A DNA stretch of 64,000 nucleotides from Ehretia macrophylla. Its lineage: Eukaryota; Streptophyta; Magnoliopsida; Boraginales; Ehretiaceae. Within the stretch, counting starts at the first letter, position 1. Every line of letters starts with the position of its first letter. The translations under genes were made by a program, and so were the position numbers. The notes beneath the pieces are model-generated. The model did no database searches. It had not been told where the DNA came from and saw only the letters and a list, made by a program, of their open reading frames with translations. Positions 1 through 10,443 of the stretch are shown here, one piece after another. The stretch is taken from NCBI GenBank assembly GCA_037974665.1, contig CM075783.1, positions 8,854,762-8,918,761 on the forward strand, in the 5' to 3' direction.

Positions 1-1653
1 TACAATCACGATAACGATAATGATAGATGTAAATTTCACTCGATGATATCTATAATTCCAAGGAAAACCGATTCGATAGTCATACAAGGTAACATATACA
101 AGACAATTTATAAACAATATAGGTAAGATAACAATATAAGCAAGATATATTTATATTTTAACAAAGTAACCAAGCAATTCAATTCACGAAACTTCACTAA
201 CAGGATACCCATGCTATCCATTTGCAATTAGGCACCTAACTTGTAACAAGTTAGCTTCAATTCACAAAAATCCAATAAAACACTATTCCAATGCTTGGCA
301 TTTTAGGCTATAGACCTCACACAAGTTATGGAACTCCCGATCCAACAATATCAATCCTTTATACACACTTTATGACGCCTCTCAACCACACGAGATCACA
401 CTTAACCCACGCCTACCACAAAATCCCAATTTGCCCTTTTGCTCATTTGAACTACAACTACCAAAATCGATCCTTATTTCAATGTCATAAACGCATCACA
501 ATCATTTTCTAGCCTATCTAAGAACATACAACACCCCCAAACGTGCCCGGTCAACACTTCGTTCAATTGGCCCCTCTAGCTTCCAATCATTTAAATCTAA
601 TTCTGACCATGTTAAATTCATTTAAATGATACATTTAGTCTTCTAAGCTTTTATGGCACCTAACCAAAGTGATAAAACACAATTGGGAAAAAAACCCCAA
701 AATTTGAAGATTATACTATTTATTTTACTATTCATTATCTTCCTAAAGCTTCAATCTCCATTTTCAACCATTCTAATCACTAAATAACACCAAAAGAGTG
801 TTCTACAAGCATAATAAGAAGCATTTTAAGTAATTATAAGCAAAACAAGCAACATAATGGAAATCTCAAAATCTTGAAAAAACCTAAGTAACTTTAAATG
901 CAACAATGGATGAAATCTTTCACTTATACAAGATGTAGAAGCTTTGTAGTGGCTCTAAGATGGCTCAAACAACCTCCTAAGCAAACTTAAGGATCAAACT
1001 CTTGCAAAAGCTTTGAAATTTTCTCTTTTTTTTCTTCCTTTGAAATCGACCTCTTGGCCTTTTTTTCTTTCTCTTTTGTTTTGTGTTTTTAGCTAAGTAT
1101 ATATGTATGTATGTATATAATATATATCATATGTGTAGGCAAGTTTGGGCTTAGGAATTAATAAGCAAATAAACTAAACAAAGCCCAAAAGTTAACTAGA
1201 AAACTAACTAGCTCACAAAACAATGTTTTTACTATTCATACGATTCGAAAATCATTTTTGTAATGCACTCTCCCGACGTGCTATGAATATAAAAATTATG
1301 AACGTATGCCCAAAAATAAGTGTATATTAAGGGAAAAATACGAAATTGACAAAATAAAATACTTTAATTTTTATCCCGAGCTCATAGCTCGTTTTAAAAT
1401 GATGAAAATAAACCTACTATGTATTAGGAACAACCTCGTATAATATAACTGACAAAATAATGGTTAAAATATTTTTATTTGAATTTAATAAATACTAGTA
1501 TCCCTTTAAAAAAAATAAGAAAAGTAGAAGAAAATAAAACTATCATATAAATCTAAATGTTAAAATAAACATATACACATGTAACACTTAAACTGATACA
1601 AATTTATATGTAATTAAGTATGATGTGCTACATGCTGAGTCCGGGTCATCACA
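1..1653 (-). mobile_element. Gypsy LTR, reverse orientation, truncated by window edge
   Basis: The sequence matches the reverse LTR at 38652-41425 over long stretches, for example around 1290-1430 versus 41065-41210. Its inner left part (1-110) matches 39720-39800. The right end reads ...gtcatcaca, corresponding to ...gtgtcaca at 41425, so the LTR begins at 1653 on the minus strand. The other end lies outside the window, so solo LTR and complete element cannot be told apart. No clear polypurine tract follows at 1654, which favours a solo or truncated LTR. Confidence 0.7.
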
Positions 1654-2450
1654 CTTCACCTTTAGCATAATTGTTGAACATTTGTTCCCATATTACAGGC
1701 CTGCTTATATTTCTATATTCATTGTTATCTTGATGATTGTAAACTGCTGTATAAATTACTCTGATGTAAAACAATACAACACAAACTTTTACTTGCTCAA
1801 TTATCCTTCATACTAAACAACATATAACCTTCTTCCAGCGAGCTAACGTTTTAAAAACATAAAAAATATTTAAAAGGCAATAAGATAGAATTAATAGCTC
1901 AATAAAAATAAATAAGACCATTTGTTTTTTTACCTCGAGTCTTTGTTTGATAGAATTTAATTTCATTGAGAGAATCTAAGCAAAACTAAAACTTCATGAA
2001 AGAGTTTGGTATTTAGGTTAAAACTCATGGGAAAAAAATGACATTTTCTTGTTAATCATATAATAGTCTATTTGGAACTTAAACTAGTACTTGGATAATT
2101 TATTTAAGATTTTAGTGATAATTTAGTGCCTGCCGAAACTATTTTACCTTAAAGCTTATCAATGTCATAAACTTGATTTCGATAGGATGAAAATTGGAAA
2201 AGATAGCTGCATGTGATCATATTGATCACTAATTACCAAAATACAGTAACAACATATGATGACTTTAATATCGACAACAACTTTAGTGTTTTTCTTGGAT
2301 ATAGAGACCGACATTGGAAAATTAATGGGAAATTTGAGATATATTCTTTTATATCTTTAAAAGAAACAAATCTGATATTAGTGGGCAAAACATAATGAGG
2401 ATCATATCTCTAGAGTCTCTTTATTTGCTCAAAGGAGATTTTGGTGTCTT
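1654..2450. other. AT-rich intergenic sequence upstream of the defensin gene
   Basis: No recognisable coding sequence or repeat was found. Short open frames here have no family resemblance. It presumably contains the distal promoter of the defensin gene. Confidence 0.5.
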
Positions 2451-2456
2451 TATAAA
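2451..2456 (+). promoter_or_regulatory. TATA box of the defensin gene
   Basis: TATAAA lies 77 bases upstream of the predicted defensin ATG at 2533. This predicts a transcription start near 2480 and a short leader of about 50 bases, a normal plant arrangement. Confidence 0.55.
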
Positions 2457-2532
2457 GCAACTAGTCATGGCAGAAAAATTTATAGCCTCATCATATTGAA
2501 CTCTATACGGAATATTTACAATCTCTCTTAGA

Positions 2533-2596
2533 ATGAAGCATCAGATGACTCTTCAAAAAATTATCATTATGATGTTAATCCTCCTGTGTGCAACTG

Positions 2597-2663
<67 letters not shown>

Positions 2664-3559
2664 TTTTGAATATAATTTTATTTTTCTTCAGTAGAGTAAT
2701 ATTAACAAGAACAATGGCAATCACACTCGGCATATTGTTTGTTTTTGGCAATGTAAAATCAATTGGGTAGAATGAGATACGCGAATACACACTTACAGAA
2801 ACCATCAACATAATGTACTCATGCATCCAGATACATGTGCATAAATTTCAAAAAAACGTATCTATGGTGTATCCTATATAGAATATTGTAGAGTTGTCGA
2901 AAAAACATCTCTATGAAGTCTTCATGAGTATTTTGATTTAATATATATGTTTTCTGAAAGATGTTGCTCTAAGTTTCTCATTAATTCCTTAAATTTTGAG
3001 TCCATGACAAGATTATACTAACTTGGTGCCTCTTATGTGATGCATGCTGATTTTATTAGCAAAATCTTTGTCAATCTAAAAGAAACTAACATTTTAAAAG
3101 ATTTTGTTTATGGAGACCTATCTCAAGTGAAATTAATTGTGGTCCAATAGAAGAATTTCTTGTTAACATAATGTGATATGACATGTCTAAATTTCGATGG
3201 AAAATCATCAAGGCTATAAGTTCCACATATTTCCAGCAATTAGAAAGAATTTCTTTTACCCCATCCAGAACCTGTATACACGTGTGCCCTTTTGTGATCT
3301 AATTCAATGATATTTTGTTCGATAATTTAGTATTACAGTGTGTCTGGAAAGATAATTGATGTTTTAATTCATTTATTGGCATGTAGAAATGGGCCTTAGA
3401 AAATCAGAGGCAAAGATGTGTTATTACAAGAGTGAAAAGTTCATTGGACCATGCCTTATCGATTCAAGTTGTACTGAGGTTTGCCAGGGTGAAGGCTTCG
3501 AAAATGGAGATTGTCAAGGTTTCCGTCGCCGATGCTATTGCTACAAGGCATGCGAATAA
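2533..3559 (+). CDS. plant defensin precursor (gamma-thionin family), two exons
   Basis: Exon 1 is 2533-2596 (64 nt) and exon 2 is 3387-3559; the intron is 2597-3386. The junction is in phase 1 and creates a Glu codon, giving a 78-residue precursor. Residues 1-30 form a signal peptide with hydrophobic core IIIMMLILL, and cleavage is predicted after SEA. The mature part is about 48 residues. Its eight cysteines (33, 44, 50, 54, 64, 71, 73, 77) have spacing C-X10-C-X5-C-X3-C-X9-C-X6-C-X-C-X3-C, the plant-defensin signature. The gamma-core GXC...C sits at residues 62-71 and is Arg-rich. Known members are secreted antimicrobial peptides with four disulfides, and some inhibit enzymes or signal to pollen; the exact role here is not readable. 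The reading frame is intact. A TATA box lies 77 bases upstream and AATAAA 29 bases downstream of the stop. The phase-1 intron inside the signal peptide region is typical of this family. The weak point is the donor, GTTCTC. Confidence 0.9.
2597..3386 (+). other. intron of the defensin gene
   Basis: It begins GT at 2597 and ends TTGGCATGTAG at 3386, with T-rich sequence before the acceptor. The 790-base length is normal for a plant intron. The donor context (G|GTTCTC) departs from the usual GTAAGT because a TC microsatellite begins immediately. Confidence 0.75.
2599..2659 (+). repeat. compound microsatellite (TC)n(TA)n
   Basis: About 14 TC units are followed by about 16 TA units. The repeat starts two bases inside the defensin intron, directly against the 5' splice site, so length polymorphism here could affect splicing. 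Confidence 0.97.
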
Positions 3560-3587
3560 ATGGAAACGTTGTCAATAAGATGTTCAT

Positions 3588-3593
3588 AATAAA
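3588..3593 (+). terminator. poly(A) signal candidate of the defensin gene
   Basis: AATAAA lies 29 bases after the defensin stop codon. Confidence 0.45.
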
Positions 3594-3749
3594 AGGGCCA
3601 CTATTGTGGTATATCATCTGTGGATGACATATGTTACCATCTGGCCATGTTTAATATTGAAGATTTTATGTTTAAATTCAGAATCTTCATAAAACTGGAA
3701 ATACATAAAAGTGAACTGACCTTTTATGAAGCAAAAACTACGAATCATT

Positions 3750-4035
3750 TGATGTGCTTGTTCTACTGCGTATGTTTGGAATCCAAGAATACAATATGAG
3801 ATTGTATTCTATCTAATTCAAAAGCCCAAGTGCCTTTTAGTGAAATTACAATGAGAGTTTGAGAGAGTGCAGAGAGAGAGAGTTTTACTATTTTGCCTGG
3901 AGAATAATAGAACGAACGTATGATTCTATTCTTTATGTTAGGCTTAATTACCAATTAGTGGATTAACTTTCCACTCACTTGAGTCAAAAGGGTCGGGTCA
4001 GTCCATCTTAGGCGACCCATGATCCTAATCCAACA
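3750..4035 (-). mobile_element. probable Copia-type LTR, reverse orientation
   Basis: Read on the minus strand, the segment starts TGTTGGATTAGG at 4035. It is preceded by a purine tract (CTAGTGGGAGA, 4046-4036) that resembles a Copia polypurine tract next to a 3' LTR. A left end at TGATGTGC (3750) gives TG...CA termini, but this end is a guess. No TSD was confirmed. Confidence 0.4.
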
Positions 4036-4900
4036 TCTCCCACTAGCACAAGATCATCTCTCTACAAACTATCTCCAAAGCATAATCAAACTCCATACAG
4101 GAAAAAAAAGTCATGCGACTCGTGAGCATACAATAAGTAGAGGCTCGAAAACCGTGCACCTGTTAGAGATGACATGAGAGCCACTGTTTTCAAAAGAATA
4201 TAGAGTCTCGTTATATCCTTGACCAATTTAAGTTCACATCAGTTAACACACACCTTAACCCTCGTAGGCTATGTTTAACCTTTATAATCTCAAACATGTA
4301 TTCATAGTTATGTTCAATCACAAATATTGTATAACTGGTCGACTAATGAACACATGTAATGCTAGATGCGAACAGTCTTGCCTTTGCTCAATATCTTTCT
4401 AAGTCAAGTCAACCGCTTTCCCGAACATGTCCCATATGATCAAATATTTTGTGATCTTTAGATGACACACCAAAGTAGCTAACATTAAACTTGATTCATC
4501 AAAATATGAGCGTAGGTCACTAAGGGTATCCAAAGAAGCATTTATTGCTTCAAGGTCTCACACAATGATGAAGCAAGGATTCATTCATCTACTCCCTTAT
4601 ATAGTTTCTAGAGAATACACACGTTTTATGGTGTGAATTCCTTTTAAAAGGGCGTACGTCTTTATTTAAATCAAATACAGTACATATCTTGGTTCAGTTG
4701 TCACTCATAACTAACCTGAATCCTCGAATTTAATACTCACAATAATTGAGGTTTCACATCTGACTATATATAGGTTATATGGATCGTGGGAATCCATGTC
4801 GGCCTCATGTAAGTCTTTAATTCTAACATATACAATTAAGATGTCTCATCTTAATAATTGTCGTTAAAACTAATTCCTGACTAATTCTTAAGGCGACATT
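4036..4900 (-). mobile_element. possible internal 3' remnant of the Copia-like element
   Basis: This sequence lies upstream (minus strand) of the putative purine tract and LTR. It has no open frame or recognisable pol domain. It ends before the inferred 3' UTR of the CNX7-like gene. Assignment rests only on adjacency. Confidence 0.3.
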
Positions 4901-4924
4901 TGTATGAGTATAATATTTTTCATT

Positions 4925-4930
4925 TTTATT
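4925..4930 (-). terminator. poly(A) signal candidate of the CNX7 gene
   Basis: A minus-strand AATAAA lies 175 bases beyond the stop codon at 5105, implying a 3' UTR of about 200 bases. Confidence 0.4.
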
Positions 4931-5104
4931 GTTCAAGAAAACATTCATTCTCTTGTACGAGTAAATAAATGTGTTTCATTCAAAATGAGGGGTAAACCCA
5001 TATACAAGCAGTGTACAACATCACCTGATCTTGGCTGACATACAAGTCGGGGAGAATCGCTTGAAAATCTTTTGCAGGTTTTGAAGCATCTCTGTACAAT
5101 GCCA

Positions 5105-5407
5105 TTAGCCTCCACTTATAGGAGGTATAATGGCCAATACATCTTTATCTTTCACAACAGTAGTTTCAGTTGTGTATTCCTCATTCAAAGCCAGAACCAT
5201 ACATTCACGGATCTCTTCCAGGCCTGGAAATTTGGCAATCAGCTTATTTAAGCAATCATGGGCAGTACTACCAGATGAAACTTCCAGTGTCATATCAGTC
5301 AAGCCAGTAAGGTCTCTAGCACGAGCAAAAAACAAAATCTGTATCTCAACAGACGCATGCTCCTTCCCCTTTAGAGTATCATTCTCAGTTGCTTTTTCTT
5401 TTTCCAT
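5105..5407 (-). CDS. CNX7: molybdopterin synthase sulfur carrier subunit (MOCS2A/MoaD type)
   Basis: The 100-residue ORF has a ubiquitin-like ThiS/MoaD fold signature: a beta strand [14 protein letters not shown], a helix around [15 protein letters not shown], the conserved ALNEEY segment, [12 protein letters not shown], and the obligatory C-terminal Gly-Gly. In this family the last Gly is adenylated and thiocarboxylated by CNX5/MOCS3, and the protein then gives sulfur to cyclic pyranopterin monophosphate together with the large subunit CNX6. This is a cytosolic step of molybdenum cofactor synthesis needed for nitrate reductase, aldehyde oxidase, xanthine dehydrogenase and sulfite oxidase. 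The start is placed at the ATG in a GCCATGG context. The frame stays open nine codons further, to a TTG, but that stretch looks like 5' UTR. A CAG acceptor-like site at 5431-5433 suggests a leader intron. Residues 1-20 are the variable N-terminus. The frame is intact and the length is normal for plants. Confidence 0.9.
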   Translation of the reverse strand: MEKEKATENDTLKGKEHASVEIQILFFARARDLTGLTDMTLEVSSGSTAHDCLNKLIAKFPGLEEIRECMVLALNEEYTTETTVVKDKDVLAIIPPISGG

Positions 5408-6854
5408 GGCATTCACTATGTAATAACCTGCCAACAGATTTTGGAGGTAATTAACACAATTTGAAAAGCAAAAGGAACATCAACTTCAGTTTCTGGATCT
5501 ATAATATGAAAACAAATCAATGCAACAGTTCGTATATATAAAAGAAAATGAACATTAATTGATAAATAAGGCAAAACAGATTTAAAAACTTGACACCATT
5601 TTCCATATTAAGGATTCTAATGCACTATATGGTTTGATTGGTCGAATATTTAGTTAAGCATACTGAAGATGATATCACTAGCATCTCTGGACATAGATAA
5701 ATGTTAAATGCATTTGCCATGGATAGGGACAATAGTGATTGAATAGGACTCGTTGCCTCCTACTCTGCATACTGAAATTAAACCATGAACAAAAATTTTT
5801 AGCAAGTGAATAGACCTACAGCATCTTAGGCAATAGAAAAAAGGATTATCAATAATAAAACCACAACTGGGGATGTCGAAATATGTCATTATAGTTTTTC
5901 ATTAAAATCTAGCAATCAGAGTGCCAATAAAAATCACAACAAAGATATTCACACAAACGGTAGTGGAAACGGCAAAGTGAATGCTAGAAAATTGGGCGCT
6001 TCAGTCATTTTAGCTTTTCTGCCTTTTCTCTCTGAGCACAAGAAGAGAGAGAGAAATTTTGGTCCAAACATTTAGACAAGGCTTCTATGCTGCTCAGTAA
6101 CGATAGGGAAAACGAAAGAACTAATTTTAAACCTAAATGCTCAGCAAACATGATTTCAATGTCTATTTACATCTCAGTGTTTAGCTGATCATCTACTTCT
6201 TTTAGGCCTCAAGTTTGCGTAGCATTAAAAAATCTAGAAGTACGTTTGGAAAGATGTTAATAAGAGTCTTTGGCCACACCAAAAGCACCAGAACATTAAA
6301 AGAAATAAAGAGAAAGAAAAATATAAAAAAAGGAAAAAAAAAAAAAAAGAGCAGGAAGGTGACCACAACCTCGGACTATTGAACAAGCTCTCGGATACAC
6401 TGTTTCCTACAACTTCAAATCACAATACCTTATCTTCCTGTATTACTTGTAACTATTCGATGTTTGTAAACTCTTTGCTATCTTATTTTTAATAAAGAAA
6501 TGGTGATTTGCACATGACATGATAAACTAAGGTCTTATCGCGATTGGTAAATCTAATTGTGTGCTGCAAACTGTCCTCATTCTCCGGACTCTCTAGATTC
6601 AAGATTTGGAGTTAAAAATCATCTCCAGCTACCACCGGTCACACATCCATCCTCGTTGCCAGCTGCATGCTCTTCACTTTCTATCCTCCCTATTCCCTCT
6701 TTGTGATCTCCAATTACTTTAATACTGATGTAATCCATTATCAACGACAAAGGGGAACCTTTTTTTTTCTGGCCATACAGAAATCTAAAAGCATCAGGAT
6801 CAGTCTTGATCTTTAGGAAAGAAGTATGGTCTTCATAGCATCCTGACAAATAGC
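5408..6854. other. upstream region of CNX7; leader intron likely
   Basis: On the minus strand, TTGGCAG just upstream of the start codon looks like a 3' splice site, so the 5' UTR may continue from an exon farther right. A CT-rich stretch near 6035-6060 could belong to it, but nothing fixes its position. A purine- and A-rich tract lies at 6300-6350. No other gene was recognised. Confidence 0.35.
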
Positions 6855-6976
6855 CTAGCCCATCCTTTGCCTCCATGTCAACTCATCCACATTAAGAAAG
6901 CTGCCCACACTATCTCCAACTACTCCAAAGGGATTCACGCAGCCACATTTAATAGGCAAACTGAAAAATGTCACCT
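6855..6976 (-). pseudogene. weak LINE-ORF1/DUF4283-like relic
   Basis: A short minus-strand reading contains LPIKCG...GDSVGSFLNVDELT followed by an in-frame stop. This recalls the 'GLP..LW...IGD..GGF..VDE.T' pattern of plant DUF4283 proteins and LINE ORF1. The match is short and broken. Neighbouring frames contain no reverse transcriptase. Chance resemblance is possible. Confidence 0.25.
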
Positions 6977-8550
6977 CAGCATATTGAATTTCTCCCCATA
7001 CCAAATGCACCTTGCCATTGATGCCCACTAATCAACAAACAGGTCTTGACCATCAACATTCGAATGCTGCTTCTAGCTCTTGCAGCATACTCCATAAACA
7101 TTGATTCGAACCAAAAATAGTTCTCGGATCTGTACCACTCCGGTGCCAGCTGAAAACCTCACCTACTATTTACCCACCACTGAATTGGGACGTGGGAAAC
7201 CATTGGCCCAGACCTGCAGGATTCAAAGGTGACTCAGCTCTTTCCAGTTATATTTTGCAACTCATCACCATACTCCAAACTCATCGTACTTCCATGTTTA
7301 TCACCACTCAAGGATTTCCTGATTATTTTAACTTTGCAATAGCCTGGGTGTCTGTTCTATTTCCGCTCTCCAAAGAGGGAAGACTCTCAGAGGCAACACT
7401 GATATTCTATCCATAACAGAATCATGATGGTGCTATTGATGAAAGGGACATCTAATCTAGACATCAAACACATGTTCATATACACACTCCTACCTATCTG
7501 TGCTATAGCGATAGCTCACAGATACAACCACATAACACCACATCTACCCCAGCAAGGGTCCCAAAAGCTACCATGCCGATATCACATCACCTTCCCCATC
7601 TCTCCTCCTATAAAATACACGAAAAAAAACAATCCAATGTACTAAATTCTCACTATGCACGGTCCGAGTTTGCAGGCATAAGTACATTTTTGGAAGAGAC
7701 TGTTTTCACGATTCAAACTAGTAAGCTCCAGGTACTACATAGATGAAATAAAGCATACTAGCAACCTTCAGGAAACAAATTGCTGGATGCATCTTCACAC
7801 TGACAGACTTATATCAATATCATAAATTTCAATTTGGTCAAAGGTGCTATTATATTCCAACCTAATATAACTACTAACTTAGTATTCAAAAGCATTTTAG
7901 TCAACCAAAGACTAGAAATTTTATTAGTGGGCTCTCAAGATTTAATTACCCATAAAAATCGATTAGCAATATGGTTTATATACAAAATTCAACAAGAGAA
8001 TAGATTTGCTTCGGCATCAAACCGATTTTTTTTTTTTTTTTTAACTTTTCCTATATATATATTTTTTATTTTTTTTTATTTTTTGGGTAACTCATAGAGG
8101 CCAATCTTTTACCTGGTGAGAAAGAAAAGCGAGGACTTTGCTGACCGGCCCTTGTTTGGATTAGATGGCTTGGTAGCCTCCGTCAGGTACTATCTTCACT
8201 CTGGAGAATTTTGCATTTATTGAAAACTAGCCCTCCACTATTTAGAACTACACTACATGCTAAATTTTCAGAAATATATTTCGCGGTTTAATAAAAAAAA
8301 AAAAAAAAAAGGTAACTTAGTGAAAGTACCCCTCTACTATTTAGAAATATGTTTCGTGATTTAGGAAAATTGAAAAAATAAAAATAAGGATGTATTTCGT
8401 GTTTTGATAAGATGGAAATAATAACGAGCATAATAGAAACACATACACAAACCGATGAGAAACTTTAGTTTTAGCATAAATAAAAAGAATATCTAAAGTA
8501 GAAAGAAACAAGTTCGTATACTATTTCTTTTTTTAAAAAAAAAAAAAAAA
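6977..8550. other. intergenic sequence without recognised genes
   Basis: Only short open frames without family resemblance were seen. Homopolymer tracts lie near 8028-8042 (T), 8291-8309 (A) and 8534-8550 (A). A short imperfect direct repeat (cccctctactatttagaa... and ccctccactatttagaa...) lies at about 8230 and 8329. Confidence 0.5.
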
Positions 8551-9817
8551 GAGTGTTTGGTTCACGAATATATTTTTTATTCCCGAGAATGACATTCTTG
8601 GGAATGTCATTTTCTGAAATGTTATTTTCGAGAATGTGATTAAAAGTGTTTGACTTATTAAAAATATTTCTAGAAATATTTTGTCAAATTCCTACAAATA
8701 TTATTTTATTATGTTTGATTTAGACTCAATATTCATTAGAATGTTAAGCAAATTTTTAACAATGTTCCTAACTCAAAAAAATAAGAATATCAAACAAAGT
8801 GTACAAATAACGATACATTTTTACATACTTTTGCTAATACACAAGTAAAAATTGTTTTAAGTATTAATACAACAAAACTAAATTTATTTTTATAATTTAT
8901 AAATTTTAACTTGACACTTCAAAATTAGAAACTTAAATTTATTATTTTTAAAAAAATTGAAACTTAAAATTTAAAGATTATTTAATTTATTTTTAATTTT
9001 TAATTAAATTTAAAAAAATTAAATCTAAGATTCACTCATTAATAATAATTTTAAATACAAAATTCTAGTGTAACATAGAAAATTGATAATTTTTTATTTA
9101 TTTCATGTTATTTTTTTTATTTTTATTGTTATTATTTTATTTTTTCTAAATATTTTATTTTATGTAATTTTATTTTATTTTATTCTTACTAATTTTATTT
9201 TATTCTATCTTATTTTCTTTTTTCTTTTATTCTATCTTATTTTGTTTTTATTTTATTCTATCTTATTTTATTTTTTATTTTATTTTCTTATTCTATTTTA
9301 TCATTTACTTTTTTATTTTTATTCTTATTTTATTTTGTTTTATTTTTATTTTTTTATTCCATATTGTTTTTATTTTATTTTTTCTATTTTATTTTAATTT
9401 TATTTAATTTTATCTTAATTTTATTTAATTTTATTTATTTTAATTTAATTAATTTAATTATTTTTTATTTTTATTGTATTTTATTTTTTACATTATTTTA
9501 TTTTTCGTTTTCTTTTTTCTTTTTTTCTTTTTTTCTTTTTTTCTTTTTTATTTTATTTTTTGAATTATTATATTATATTTTTTAAGATGGGTATTTTTGT
9601 TTTTTATTTTCTCAAAAATATTCCAATGACTTAGGAATGTAACATTCCTCCCCCTTCACATGAGAATAGAAATTGACCAAATTATAGGAATATTGTATTT
9701 TCAGGAATATGATATTTTCAAGAATAATTTTTTATTCTGCGAACCAAACATGAGAATGTCATATTACAAACTTCACGTTTCTAAAAATCTTATAATATTC
9801 TGAGAAGCAAACGCCCC
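8551..9817. mobile_element. non-autonomous TIR DNA transposon (MITE-like), AT-rich core
   Basis: The left end GAGTGTTTGGTTCACGAATA and the reverse complement of the right end, GGGCGTTTGCTTCTCAGAATA, form an imperfect terminal inverted repeat. Both subterminal zones carry repeated gagaatg/aatgtcatt motifs (8585-8640 and 9630-9770), as in hAT or PIF/Harbinger MITEs. There is no transposase. A TSD was not clear, so the superfamily is undecided. Confidence 0.5.
9083..9590 (+). repeat. T-rich low-complexity tract (TTTTATTTTA-like)
   Basis: About 500 bases of nearly pure TTTTA/TTTAT repeats, strongly strand-biased. Open frames here encode only Phe/Leu/Ile/Tyr and are artefacts of composition. Confidence 0.9.
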
Positions 9818-9857
9818 TTAAAGAAAGTTTCTGAATAACTGTATGTCATGTCCATAA

Positions 9858-10443
9858 TGTTAAAGGTATTGGAAAGTTGATTTTTGACATAGGCGAAAAA
9901 CGTTTTTGGCTTAATTTTTTAGCAAACCCTACACGTTTATGTGGGAAGGTCAGGATACCAATACATTCCTCTTTTGGGTAGATAAACGTGATATATTTAC
10001 ATGTCAAATCAGATTAAAGATGAATGACAAATTTGGGATTAAAATAGATGATATATGAGGTATCATCTTGAGTTGACAAGAGTGAACTTATGGATTATAC
10101 TTCTCCCACATGGAAAGAATAAAGCTTTGAAAGTCACATTATAAGCCATGTACTAAGTGGAAAGTCTTACCAATTTAGGCTTGGATTAAATCCCCCACTA
10201 GGCACGAATTGGATCTGGGCCACAAGTGTGGGTGTGGTGGGATCTTACTCACCCTCAAGCTTCATTTTTTCATTATGGATGATCTTTCTATTTTGGATTT
10301 GATCTTTTGGAAAACTCAAATTCAAAAATTGAGAAAAATTTGGGAGTTAGAACTGTATTTCTCAAACATCAAATGCCATCAAAACGTCATATCAAAGGCT
10401 CAAAAAACGTCTAAAACATTTTTAATCATAGGTGGTCAGTTAT
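9858..10443 (+). mobile_element. possible Copia-like LTR, left piece
   Basis: Starts TGTTAAAGG and leads, across later insertions, into TATA-containing pieces at 21314-21488 and 36657-36815. It contains motifs such as tcccacatgg and cccccactagg that are common in Copia LTRs. It ends at the TSD (GTTAT, 10439-10443) of the Athila element. Outer boundaries are uncertain and no outer TSD was found. Confidence 0.35.

Noticed and set aside
2588..2770. 60-codon frame with LSLSLS-YIYIYI run and a hydrophobic end
   Set aside because: It is the translation of the microsatellite inside the defensin intron and is in a different frame from the defensin exon 1.
5130..5423. 97-codon frame on the plus strand
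   Set aside because: Antisense shadow of CNX7; the minus-strand frame has all MoaD/ThiS features.
7192..7645. Two ~74-codon frames on the plus strand
   Set aside because: No domain, no codon-level conservation to judge, no splice or promoter context; left as unannotated sequence.
9083..9585. Two ~70-100 codon frames rich in Phe, Leu, Ile and Tyr, resembling membrane proteins
   Set aside because: They are direct translations of TTTTA simple repeats; no promoter, no family signature.
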